DNA of 11,845 bases, taken from contig CAMNHD010000021.1 in the NCBI GenBank assembly GCA_946538875.1, positions 1 to 11,845 of the forward strand, written 5' to 3'. The position numbers and the translations under genes are program-made. The first letter of the stretch is position 1; each line of letters opens with the position of its first letter. Below, one piece after another: positions 1 to 6,864 of the stretch. The notes beneath the pieces were generated by a model. That model was given only the letters and a program-made list of their open reading frames with translations, ran no database searches and had not been told where the DNA came from. Source of the DNA: an uncultured Treponema sp. GTDB taxonomy: Bacteria > Spirochaetota > Spirochaetia > Treponematales > Treponemataceae.

Positions 1-222
1 GTTCTCCCGTTCCTGCTGGTTTCGGTCCTGAATGAGTTGTTCTTTTGCTTGTAGCTGAATCTCTTTTTTGAGAGCTTCAGCTTCTTTTATAGCATCCTGT
101 TTAACGCGTTCGGCCTTTTGCTCCGAAGCGGAAAGTTGAAATCTGGCATAAACCCAGCGAATCGTCCATCCAAGAACAATTCCTGCAACGGGGAGAACAA
201 TGTAAAGTATGATGTTCACCAT
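1..222 (-). CDS. rny: Ribonuclease Y, N-terminal part (cut by window edge)
   Basis: Only the first 74 codons are present. Translation from the ATG at 222 gives MVNIILYIVLPVAGIVLGW, a single N-terminal membrane anchor (about residues 3-22), then a highly charged Lys/Glu/Gln-rich coiled coil with QLSASEQKAERVKQDAIKEA and later EQLIQDRNQQERE. This anchor plus coiled coil is characteristic of RNase Y, the membrane-bound endoribonuclease that starts decay of many bacterial mRNAs. The KH and HD domains that would prove it lie outside the window. A GGAG Shine-Dalgarno site lies 10 nt before the ATG (complement of 233-236), and a near-consensus promoter stands upstream. The gene is transcribed away from the phosphatase gene. 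Identification rests on family resemblance and is quite secure; gene completeness cannot be judged. Confidence 0.92.
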   Translation of the reverse strand, partial: MVNIILYIVLPVAGIVLGWTIRWVYARFQLSASEQKAERVKQDAIKEAEALKKEIQLQAKEQLIQDRNQQEREN

Positions 223-261
223 CTTTTTTATTCTCCACTTTGAATAGAATTATTCCCTTTT

Positions 262-290
262 ATAGTAAATTATTACACAAGTAATGTCAA
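262..290 (-). promoter_or_regulatory. Sigma70-type promoter of rny
   Basis: On the minus strand, a perfect -35 box TTGACA (complement of 285-290) is followed after exactly 17 nt by TACTAT (complement of 262-267). The start of transcription would fall near 255, giving a leader of about 33 nt that contains the GGAG site. This is one of the best promoters in the window, which fits a housekeeping gene. Confidence 0.8.
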
Positions 291-303
291 ATGCTATAAG
301 CCC

Positions 304-318
304 GTTTTTTAAAAAAAC
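304..318. other. T6A7 tract in the rny/phosphatase gap
   Basis: The sequence GTTTTTTAAAAAAAC is a run of six T followed by seven A, nearly self-complementary. It lies just upstream of the rny -35 box (285-290) and about 95 bp upstream of the phosphatase -35 box. Such tracts bend DNA and can serve as UP elements for RNA polymerase. Its role here is an inference. The rest of the gap (319-412) holds another A-run (350-358) and no gene I can see. Confidence 0.35.
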
Positions 319-412
319 TTTGGATATTTATCAAAAATTCGTAAAGCGCAAAAAAAAATGGCAAAGAGGCGGCAGGAAGCGGGTATCAATTTCCACGCGG
401 CAAAAACTCATA

Positions 413-442
413 TTGACCAGAATGCCCCAAACTCATTAAAAT
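413..442 (+). promoter_or_regulatory. Promoter directly before the HAD phosphatase gene
   Basis: A -35 box TTGACC (413-418) and a -10 box TAAAAT (437-442) are separated by 18 nt. Only 9 nt separate the -10 box from the ATG at 452, so transcription should start at about 449-452. That would leave almost no 5' leader, in agreement with the lack of a Shine-Dalgarno site. Confidence 0.6.
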
Positions 443-451
443 CACAGCCAT

Positions 452-1117
452 ATGAACAACCAAAAAATTGACACCGTAATTTTCGACCTGGACGGAACCC
501 TGCTTGACACACTGCAGGACCTGTGCGACAGCTGCAACAAGACCATGCAGAGCCTGGGCTTTCCACAGCACAGCCTGGACCAGGTACGCAGCTTTGTAGG
601 CAACGGACTGGGCGTCCTGATAGAAAAAGCCATTCCCCAGGGAAAAGACAACCCGCTTTTCAACAAGGCACTTGAAACAATGCGCACAAACTACAGCCAG
701 AACTGGCACAACAAGACAGCCCCGTACCAGGGCATCGCCGGACTCCTTACCGAACTCAAAAAGCGCGGCTACAAATGCGGAATAGTCTCAAACAAACCCG
801 ACGAGCAGGTCAAACAGCTCAACGAACTCTTCTTTTCCGAGACAATCAGCACCAACTGCGCCATCGGGGAAAAAGAAAGCCTTGGAATCAGACGCAAACC
901 CTACCCAGACTCAGTAATCCAGGTGCTTAAAAATCTAGGCAGCACAAAAAGCCAGGCCGTCTACGTAGGCGACTCCGACGTGGACCTAAAAACCGCCTCA
1001 AATTCAGGCCTCCCCTGCATCAGCGTCACATGGGGATTCCGCTCCAGAGACTTTCTCCTGGAACACGGCGCGCAAAAACTAATCGACACGCCCCAGGAAT
1101 TATTGAATCTAATTTAA
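452..1117 (+). CDS. gph: HAD-family phosphatase, phosphoglycolate phosphatase-like
   Basis: This 221-residue protein carries all four HAD motifs: motif I FDLDGTLLDT (D12 nucleophile, D14 acid/base), motif II VSN at 112-114, motif III Lys149 in RKPYPD, and motif IV VYVGDSDVD (D174 and D178 binding Mg2+). The insert between motifs I and II (about residues 20-90) is the helical cap of subfamily I enzymes such as Gph, which hydrolyses 2-phosphoglycolate to glycolate and phosphate. PGP, PPi or other small phosphates are possible alternative substrates; the symbol is therefore a family-level name. The length is normal for Gph (about 220). An in-frame TAA at 437-439 leaves the ATG at 452 as the only ATG between that stop and motif I. 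No Shine-Dalgarno site is seen, and a promoter lies immediately upstream, so translation may be leaderless. It is divergent from rny and convergent with the lipoprotein gene. Confidence 0.87.
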   Translation: MNNQKIDTVIFDLDGTLLDTLQDLCDSCNKTMQSLGFPQHSLDQVRSFVGNGLGVLIEKAIPQGKDNPLFNKALETMRTNYSQNWHNKTAPYQGIAGLLTELKKRGYKCGIVSNKPDEQVKQLNELFFSETISTNCAIGEKESLGIRRKPYPDSVIQVLKNLGSTKSQAVYVGDSDVDLKTASNSGLPCISVTWGFRSRDFLLEHGAQKLIDTPQELLNLI

Positions 1118-1132
1118 ATTATTACATTAATC

Positions 1133-1149
1133 CGAAGCACACCGCTTCG
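1133..1149 (+). terminator. Stem-loop after the phosphatase gene, weak terminator candidate
   Basis: CGAAGC (1133-1138) and GCTTCG (1144-1149) form a perfect 6-bp stem with a 5-nt loop, 15 nt after the phosphatase stop. No T-run follows on either strand, so it may end transcription poorly or only protect the 3' end of the mRNA. It lies between convergent genes. Confidence 0.35.
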
Positions 1150-1164
1150 TTGACAAAATGATAA

Positions 1165-1270
1165 TGGCTGCAACCGGCCGCAGGCCACCCCGCGCCACCC
1201 GCTTTCCGTGGTTCCGCGGGGCCCCTCCCGCTCCATTCCTCCCTGCGGTCGGAACCGCCTGCGGCGGCCA
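1165..1270. repeat. GC-rich palindromic spacer, diverged relative of the repeats around ndk
   Basis: This stretch between convergent genes is far richer in G+C than its surroundings and has no coding signal. It contains two hairpins with a three-base loop: GGCC-GCA-GGCC (1176-1186) and CCGCC-TGC-GGCGG (1255-1267), which is a GCA loop on the minus strand. Between them, read on the minus strand, is a block with GAGCGGGAG and then GCCCC, recalling the GAGCGGGAGCGTAGCCC block of the copy at 9201-9272. I see kinship in pattern rather than a clean alignment, so its membership in the same repeat family is tentative. Confidence 0.4.
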
Positions 1271-1289
1271 CTACAATCGGGGCTAGTAT

Positions 1290-1316
1290 TTTTGTCTGCC
1301 CTCCTGACAGACAAAA
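1290..1316 (-). terminator. Stem-loop after the lipoprotein gene, terminator candidate
   Basis: TTTTGTCTG (1290-1298) and CAGACAAAA (1308-1316) form a perfect 9-bp stem with a 9-nt loop, 20 nt beyond the lipoprotein stop codon at 1337. On the minus strand the T-run sits inside the 5' arm instead of after the stem, so it is not a textbook intrinsic terminator. It is still the best 3'-end structure for this 5.2-kb transcript. Confidence 0.45.
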
Positions 1317-1336
1317 CCCCAAAGACGCTGTCCTTC

Positions 1337-4300
1337 TTACTGATCAATTCTCAAATAAGTCGTTCCTTCATTTCCAAGCGTGTCCTTCATGTAGAAGACA
1401 TAGATGTAAGAGTCACCGCTAGTCTTGTAACTGTAATTCCAGTTTTCAGAGTGTGTGCCGTAGTTGGTAAATGAACCACCAGCCTTGTACTCCCAGTAAG
1501 TTCCTTTGTCCAGATAACGCTCCCACCTAAGCGGAACTGAGGTATCCGCGCCAACTCCGGAACCATCGTAAGCATCCATGCCGGACAGCTTGATTGAATC
1601 TTTGTTGGAAGCTCTGTCAATCTCGATATAGTAATCGTAGTAAATATAGGAATATTTATTATCCTTCTTTGCGTAAATATAATTATTACCAGAAGGGCTG
1701 ACAGAATAAGAATAAAGTTGAGTACCATCGGTTATGGAAGTATAGCTTAAGTGAGGCCGTGTCTTGTCCAGCTTAAGAGATGCCGTACCATATTGACTGT
1801 TGCCTGCATAGTCATAAGCGGTAGCTGTCACAGTATAAGTGGAATTGTCGCTGCCGTCAGCAGTAGCCTGTAACCAGACAGTAGTTTTATTGCTGCCGTT
1901 CAAAGTGTTGATTACCTGGTTTGGTACTTCGGCCGTAGGAGTAACCGAGGTAAAGCTTATTGACGACGGGGAGCTCTCAGAAACATAGTAACCGGTAATC
2001 TTCGCATTGCTAAGCTGAATATAACTCAGTCCGGAACCACCCGTATCCTTCAGATAGCTGGTGTTATACATTTTTATCAAGAAATCTCCGTTGGACTTGC
2101 CTTTTGCCAAGTTAAAATCAGAAGTCGCAATGTAATCAGAATAATCGTAAACGATAATATTCGGTTTATTCGGTTTTACCGTATCAACAATTATTGTCCT
2201 ATCAACATAGTTGGAATTGCCAAGCTTATCACTTGCTGTCACCCTGACAGTGCCATTGCTTCCGGTATATGTTCCCTTAACCCATATATTGGTGCGCAAC
2301 GTGCTGCCGCTTGAGTAAAGTGCAGAATCCGGAACCGTGCTAGTCGAGCTTATAGTAGACCAGCTTGTCGGCATAGAAGAACTGTTTGCCGTGCTGTAGC
2401 CTGTGATGCTCATTCCGCTTACAGTGATAGAATCCAATCCTATTCCGCTGCCGTCAGTGTATCCGTATAAGCGCAGGGCCAGGTCTCCGTTTGAATAACT
2501 TGAGCTCTTGGATGACTCGTCATACAGGTAGACATTGCTGTAAGAAGGCGCAGTGGTATCTTTTACTATCCTTTTTGTTTCCTGCGTAGAGTTTCCTGCC
2601 CTGTCTTTTCTGATAATCACTACAGAAGCCTCACCGTTTGACGTGGCAGTAAGAGTGCCCTTTACCCAAATATCATTATAAGTCGTTCCGCTGCTTCCGT
2701 TTGTGAACAATGCGGCGGCAGGGACGCTTGTTGTGCTTGAACAGCTTGTCCATGAGGAAGGCAGGTTGCTGGTACCTGTTGTCCTGTAATAGGCAGTAAT
2801 GTTCATTCCGCTGACGGTAACAGATTCAAGGCCGCTGCCCGAATCAACAAACTTATACAGATTCAAGGCTACCGTGCCGGTTGTAAATTCTGTCAAAGAT
2901 TCATTAGTAATATCACACAGCTTGGTGCTTGATTGTGTAGGCGCCGCAGTATCCAGGATAAAGCTCTTTGTCACCCCGTTACCGCTTGAGTATTTGTTGC
3001 CCAGACGGTCCTCGGCATATATTTTTGGACTGTATGTTGTGGATGGGAATGCTCCGCGGACAGTTACAGTTATGCTTGTAGTTCCGGCACTTACAGGCAC
3101 TGTTTGACCTGTAGTAAATGAACTGGCAGAACCTATCTTATAACTTTGGACAGTAAAGTTTTCAAAGCTTATGGAATTAGCCTTAAGACCTGCCGGATCC
3201 GAAACTGTAAAGGTGAGCATGTTGCTGTTGGTACCGCCTGCAGAGTTTGTGTAGCCGTTTTTTGAGGAAGCCACACCCCTGTACTCAGTTATAGTGATAC
3301 TAGGAGCCGTGGCATCATAAGTAAAGTTCAATGTTTTTTTGCCGCACAAATCAACAGTGTTTTTATAAGCCTTGACTATGACATAGCCTTTGGAAGGAGT
3401 GGTCACTTTGCCTTTCACATAGTATTTAAGGATGGAAGTGGTACCGGCTGTGACAGGTATTCTTGTGGCACTTGTCCAGCTGCCTGTGGAAGAAGTCTTG
3501 TAGGCACTCATTGTAAAGTTTTCAAACTCAATTGAGCCAAGGCCAAAAGCGGTGTCTGTGTCTTGAGCAGTAAAATAGAAGGAAACGTCACCATCCCTTG
3601 AGAAACCGCTTATTACAGGATCACAGTTTTCAAAACTTGAAGCAGTGACGGTAGGTATCTTTGAGTACCTGACTGTCTTGGAGACAGAAGCAGGAGTGTT
3701 GTTAAAGTAGTCTTTTGCAGAGACGCTCACCGTATACTGTTTGGTTGCATTCAGTGCCCCCTGATAAGCGTCAAGTTCTCCCGTCACAATGTAAGTACGC
3801 TCTTTATTGTCGCGGGCACTCGTGCTGATGACACCGGAAGTACAAGCAACATTTGCTCCCCCAAGGGTGCAGGATGTGATTCTCTTGAGACCGCTTACAG
3901 TAATTCCGCCATCCGCAAGACCTGCACCCTTGTCATGAACCGTTATGGTAAGGCGCACACTTCCGCTATCATTCATGACATAGTTCTCAGCCTCGTAGTC
4001 AGAGTCTTCCACCTTGACTTCAAGCTCCGGCGCAGAAGAATCCTTTTTCACCGTAACTGCATAAGTGCCGCTCACGTTATTCACCAGGTCCTTCATGGCA
4101 AATGCATAGCTTGTATCCTTTGCAAGACTGAATGTCCTTGAGTTGCCGCTGGTTTCAAGCCATGTGGGCGAAGCTGCAGCCGCATTTGATGTGAATGCCG
4201 TGATACCAGAACCGATAGAACCGTCACCGGAACTCTTTATCGTGACATCTGCAGATGCACCCTTTATATAGATGAAAGCAGAAGAATCAACTGTATGGCT

Positions 4301-6547
4301 TACAGCAGAATCAGAATCCACACAATAAGGCACAGCAGGCTTTGTAACGTCCAGCAGGGCTTTAAAGTCATCAAGGCAGTACGGCACGCTTTCATTTCCA
4401 ATAGAGTCCTTAAGCCTGAACCAGACATAATACTCCCTGTCAAAAGTGGATTCAGGCATTTCCACCTGAATTTCCTCGTCCGTATCCTTGTACTCTGACC
4501 AGGCCTCCGCTTCAGGAATCTGCCAGGAATAATCAGACAAGGCAATCTTCCAGTAAGCAATTCCGTCAGTTGACCTTGGAGTGGATATGCTGCCGTTATC
4601 CATTACCTTTTGAACCGCACTGAACGAAATTGTCCTGTTTTCGGCATTGTAACAATGCAAGGTTCCAATTAGACTGACACTGCCGGCCTCTGTCAAATTG
4701 GAGGTAGCAAGCTGGGAAAGACTTGGCGCCGTTGTGTCGACTGAAACAAAGAATGGAGCCGGGGATTCTGAAAGCTGATCAAGCTTGTCTGTCGCGCTAA
4801 GTTCAAAGCCGTGGATGCCGTCATACATAAGGCCTACATTCCAGCCGGCTTCTGTAGCGGCAGTAGGAACAGAAGCTGCATTGGGGTCGCCAGAGTTCGC
4901 GGCGGTGCTTATGTTCACAAGGCTTTGATGGATTTCCTTTTGAATCTCAAAATCCTCCCTGCTGAAATAACAGATGTTACCGCTTGCATCGGTAAAGGTA
5001 AGTTTATTGCCGTTCCAGCTGTCTATGGCTTTTGCAGTGGAGAATTCAAACAGACGCCATCCGCCTTGAGGTGCAGTCCTGTATGTTCCGCCGGAGTCAG
5101 GAATCCGCACTCCCTCAGGAACATAGAGAAGCCGCTCTGTCACATACATTTTGTCTATTCCGGAAGAATCTTCGGCAGAATAGCTCAGCTTGAACTGATT
5201 TTCACCCAGCCCACCGGTTTCACCGTTTTTCATAGTAAAGCCTGCACCCGGATTCAATATGACAATACTGTTGCTTGAGGTTTCGTCCCACAGCTGCTCT
5301 GTGCTCAAACTGGTCTCGGTGGATGATGACTTGTACTTGAACACAGGATTCTTTATGTCAGGGCCATAGGCATCGCCCTGCTTGCCGGTTGTGTAGCGCA
5401 GGACAAAATCTTTGCCAAGAGGAATGCCGTTAATGTCCTTTACATCCCCGGAAACCGTGACCACCACAAAGGTGTTGGCAGGAATCCAGTCATTTTCTGT
5501 CTTACTCTTGGAGGCAAATTTTATGTACTTGTTAGTTCTTTCGTCCATGGAAGGTCTTGCAAAATACCTCAGGCCGGAATTTTTGTTTACTTCGGTAATC
5601 TGGTCGCTAGGACTGTCCAGACAGGTGATTGTGACTTTTTCCGGGAATCCCGAATCGCTCAGTTCAAAGCTGTTCCAGTCCATTTCCTTGGAAAAGTAGA
5701 GCCTTACCGGGAAGGAGCGGAAAATGTCCGTGGCACCGGTGGAAGGAATTGCGTATGTGATTTCAGGTCTTTTTTCAAGCACCGCGGAGATGCTGTAGCC
5801 GCTCACATCAATATCTTCGTTTTCCAGAACCTTCATCTTGACCTGGACAGAAGAAAGATCGTCTGAAATCTGGTATGACTCCGCATCTATCTCAAAAAGA
5901 TTCGAAAAGTCAGGAACTTCTTTTCCAGACTGGTCAAAGACAGTAAAACGTCCCACAGGCATGGAATCAGATTGCGGGGCAAAGGCGTAAAGATCATTGC
6001 AGGCAATTGTGACCGAGAACCATTCGTCCACAGTTTCCGTAAAAGTTCCAAAGGGCGAGATGGAACCGGCGTTTCTGTTGTCTCCGCACACAGGATTCCT
6101 GAATGTTATGGAAGGGTAAGAGACACAATACGGGAGAATACGTATGTTTGTAAGCGGCTGCTTAATTGTGACGCTTGTCTCAAGTTTGTCCGGATCAGAA
6201 AACTCGACCACAGACTCGTCCAGTTTGACCTGGTTTTCCTTGTCGTAATTCTGATAGGCAACCCAGCGCCTGAAGCTTGCGACACTTGTATTCGGCTCGA
6301 ACGAAACGTTGAACGGGTACCCAAGTTTTATCACCGTAACATCTGTATAGGCCGTACCCTGCCCAGGTTTTGCCTGGACAACAGGAGTCACAGGAGCGGC
6401 CTTTGCGTATTCCACTTCCTTTTCAAGAGCTTCCTTCTGCTTTTCACCGGTCATAAAATTTGCACACGAAGCAAACAGCATTACTGCGGTAAACAGGGTA
6501 AACAGCAAGAATGCCCTTTTCAAAACTCTTCCATACTTTTTTTTCAT
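1337..6547 (-). CDS. Giant lipoprotein with SbsA-like and tandem Ig-like domains
   Basis: This 1736-residue protein begins MKKKYGRVLKRAFLLF, a basic and hydrophobic signal peptide ending in LFASC with C28 as the probable lipidated cysteine; Phe at -3 fits the relaxed spirochaetal lipobox. Residues 29-265 are unassigned beta-rich sequence. Residues 265-390 resemble a Big_5/SbsA Ig-like domain (PSTGATDI, LYFSKEMDW, then DVKDINGIPL). From about residue 450 onward, modules of roughly 100-140 residues are joined by linkers DTTAP 604, DVTKP 733, DSSAP 836, DATAP 1078, DTAAP 1199, DTTAP 1330, DTVKP 1455 and DKTRP 1594, the linker style of bacterial surface Ig-like repeats. Many modules end in D-x-x-G/N-N, as in KDRAGNS and SDKLGNS. 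The last module is tyrosine-rich (YIYYDYYIEID near 1634). AGGAG lies 6 nt before the ATG. Likely an envelope-anchored adhesin, structural or ligand-binding protein; no catalytic motif is visible and the ligand is unknown. Confidence 0.88.
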   Translation of the reverse strand: MKKKYGRVLKRAFLLFTLFTAVMLFASCANFMTGEKQKEALEKEVEYAKAAPVTPVVQAKPGQGTAYTDVTVIKLGYPFNVSFEPNTSVASFRRWVAYQNYDKENQVKLDESVVEFSDPDKLETSVTIKQPLTNIRILPYCVSYPSITFRNPVCGDNRNAGSISPFGTFTETVDEWFSVTIACNDLYAFAPQSDSMPVGRFTVFDQSGKEVPDFSNLFEIDAESYQISDDLSSVQVKMKVLENEDIDVSGYSISAVLEKRPEITYAIPSTGATDIFRSFPVRLYFSKEMDWNSFELSDSGFPEKVTITCLDSPSDQITEVNKNSGLRYFARPSMDERTNKYIKFASKSKTENDWIPANTFVVVTVSGDVKDINGIPLGKDFVLRYTTGKQGDAYGPDIKNPVFKYKSSSTETSLSTEQLWDETSSNSIVILNPGAGFTMKNGETGGLGENQFKLSYSAEDSSGIDKMYVTERLLYVPEGVRIPDSGGTYRTAPQGGWRLFEFSTAKAIDSWNGNKLTFTDASGNICYFSREDFEIQKEIHQSLVNISTAANSGDPNAASVPTAATEAGWNVGLMYDGIHGFELSATDKLDQLSESPAPFFVSVDTTAPSLSQLATSNLTEAGSVSLIGTLHCYNAENRTISFSAVQKVMDNGSISTPRSTDGIAYWKIALSDYSWQIPEAEAWSEYKDTDEEIQVEMPESTFDREYYVWFRLKDSIGNESVPYCLDDFKALLDVTKPAVPYCVDSDSAVSHTVDSSAFIYIKGASADVTIKSSGDGSIGSGITAFTSNAAAASPTWLETSGNSRTFSLAKDTSYAFAMKDLVNNVSGTYAVTVKKDSSAPELEVKVEDSDYEAENYVMNDSGSVRLTITVHDKGAGLADGGITVSGLKRITSCTLGGANVACTSGVISTSARDNKERTYIVTGELDAYQGALNATKQYTVSVSAKDYFNNTPASVSKTVRYSKIPTVTASSFENCDPVISGFSRDGDVSFYFTAQDTDTAFGLGSIEFENFTMSAYKTSSTGSWTSATRIPVTAGTTSILKYYVKGKVTTPSKGYVIVKAYKNTVDLCGKKTLNFTYDATAPSITITEYRGVASSKNGYTNSAGGTNSNMLTFTVSDPAGLKANSISFENFTVQSYKIGSASSFTTGQTVPVSAGTTSITVTVRGAFPSTTYSPKIYAEDRLGNKYSSGNGVTKSFILDTAAPTQSSTKLCDITNESLTEFTTGTVALNLYKFVDSGSGLESVTVSGMNITAYYRTTGTSNLPSSWTSCSSTTSVPAAALFTNGSSGTTYNDIWVKGTLTATSNGEASVVIIRKDRAGNSTQETKRIVKDTTAPSYSNVYLYDESSKSSSYSNGDLALRLYGYTDGSGIGLDSITVSGMSITGYSTANSSSMPTSWSTISSTSTVPDSALYSSGSTLRTNIWVKGTYTGSNGTVRVTASDKLGNSNYVDRTIIVDTVKPNKPNIIVYDYSDYIATSDFNLAKGKSNGDFLIKMYNTSYLKDTGGSGLSYIQLSNAKITGYYVSESSPSSISFTSVTPTAEVPNQVINTLNGSNKTTVWLQATADGSDNSTYTVTATAYDYAGNSQYGTASLKLDKTRPHLSYTSITDGTQLYSYSVSPSGNNYIYAKKDNKYSYIYYDYYIEIDRASNKDSIKLSGMDAYDGSGVGADTSVPLRWERYLDKGTYWEYKAGGSFTNYGTHSENWNYSYKTSGDSYIYVFYMKDTLGNEGTTYLRIDQ
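2186..2953 (-). repeat. Two closely related Ig-like modules inside the lipoprotein
   Basis: Residues 1199-1329 and 1330-1454 can be aligned along their length: D-T-x-A-P at the start, SGLESVTVSGMNITAY against IGLDSITVSGMSITGY, LPSSWTSCSSTTSVP against MPTSWSTISSTSTVP, then IWVKGTLT against IWVKGTYT. An earlier pair (residues about 1003-1047 and 1119-1165) shares FENFT, then P-V-x-A-G-T-T-S-I. These pairs indicate module duplication within the gene. Confidence 0.75.
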
Positions 6548-6655
6548 ATCGTACTCCTGATTATTAAGAAAAAAAACTGCCTGAATTTATGGAAATCAAT
6601 TTTGACAAAACGCCGACACAAAGTGGCTGCCGGCCGCATACTGATTTCCTAGCTG

Positions 6656-6667
6656 CCTATATATAGG
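6656..6667. promoter_or_regulatory. 12-bp palindrome at the lipoprotein transcription start
   Basis: CCTATATATAGG is a perfect 12-bp palindrome touching the downstream edge of the lipoprotein -10 box (6668-6673). The predicted start of transcription (about 6661) is at its centre, so it could be an operator. This is a positional inference; no known regulator site is recognised. Confidence 0.4.
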
Positions 6668-6695
6668 AGTATAACATGAAAAACCGATTTTTCAA
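6668..6695 (-). promoter_or_regulatory. Promoter of the lipoprotein gene, overlapped by a dyad
   Basis: On the minus strand TTGAAA (complement of 6690-6695) and TATACT (complement of 6668-6673) are 16 nt apart. The leader would be about 110 nt. A perfect inverted repeat TGAAAAA-N4-TTTTTCA (6677-6694) fills the spacer and covers most of the -35 box. It lies back to back with the flotillin promoter, about 60 bp away. Confidence 0.6.
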
Positions 6696-6786
6696 TGTGG
6701 TTTCCATAGAATTCAAAAAATCAGACAGCACGGGGGCACCAACCCGGGGGAAAAACAATTGCATTATGCTCACACTTGTTGTATGA
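6676..6786 (+). CDS. Possible 36-residue small ORF, unrecognised
   Basis: An ATG at 6676 is preceded by AGGAG (6665-6669) with ideal 6-nt spacing and opens a 36-codon frame ending in TGA at 6784-6786. The product starts MKNRFFNVVSIEFKKSD, has a Gly/Thr/Pro middle and ends IMLTLVV; no family or membrane segment is recognised. Against it: the frame lies over the lipoprotein promoter and its palindromes, it runs through a GC-rich stretch, it ends inside the flotillin -10 box, and no convincing plus-strand promoter precedes it. The Shine-Dalgarno match could be by chance. Confidence 0.22.
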   Translation: MKNRFFNVVSIEFKKSDSTGAPTRGKNNCIMLTLVV

Positions 6787-6787
6787 T
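6759..6787 (+). promoter_or_regulatory. Promoter of the flotillin-like gene
   Basis: TTGCAT (6759-6764) and TATGAT (6782-6787) are separated by 17 nt. Transcription would begin near 6795, leaving a leader of about 70 nt. That leader contains a 7-bp stem TGCGGGT / ACCTGCA (6812-6818 with 6823-6829, one G-U pair, loop TTTA) upstream of the AGGAG site. Together with the features listed separately, this accounts for the 6548-6864 gap. Confidence 0.65.
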
Positions 6788-6864
6788 AGTTTCCAGAGTT
6801 CAAGATGGCTCTGCGGGTTTTAACCTGCACTCATCTTCTCTACTTTAAAAAACAGGAGACTATT

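Noticed and set aside
1114..1347. Open frames through the GC-rich spacer after the phosphatase gene
   Set aside because: The translation is low-complexity Arg/Gly/Pro from a palindromic spacer, with no ribosome-binding site.
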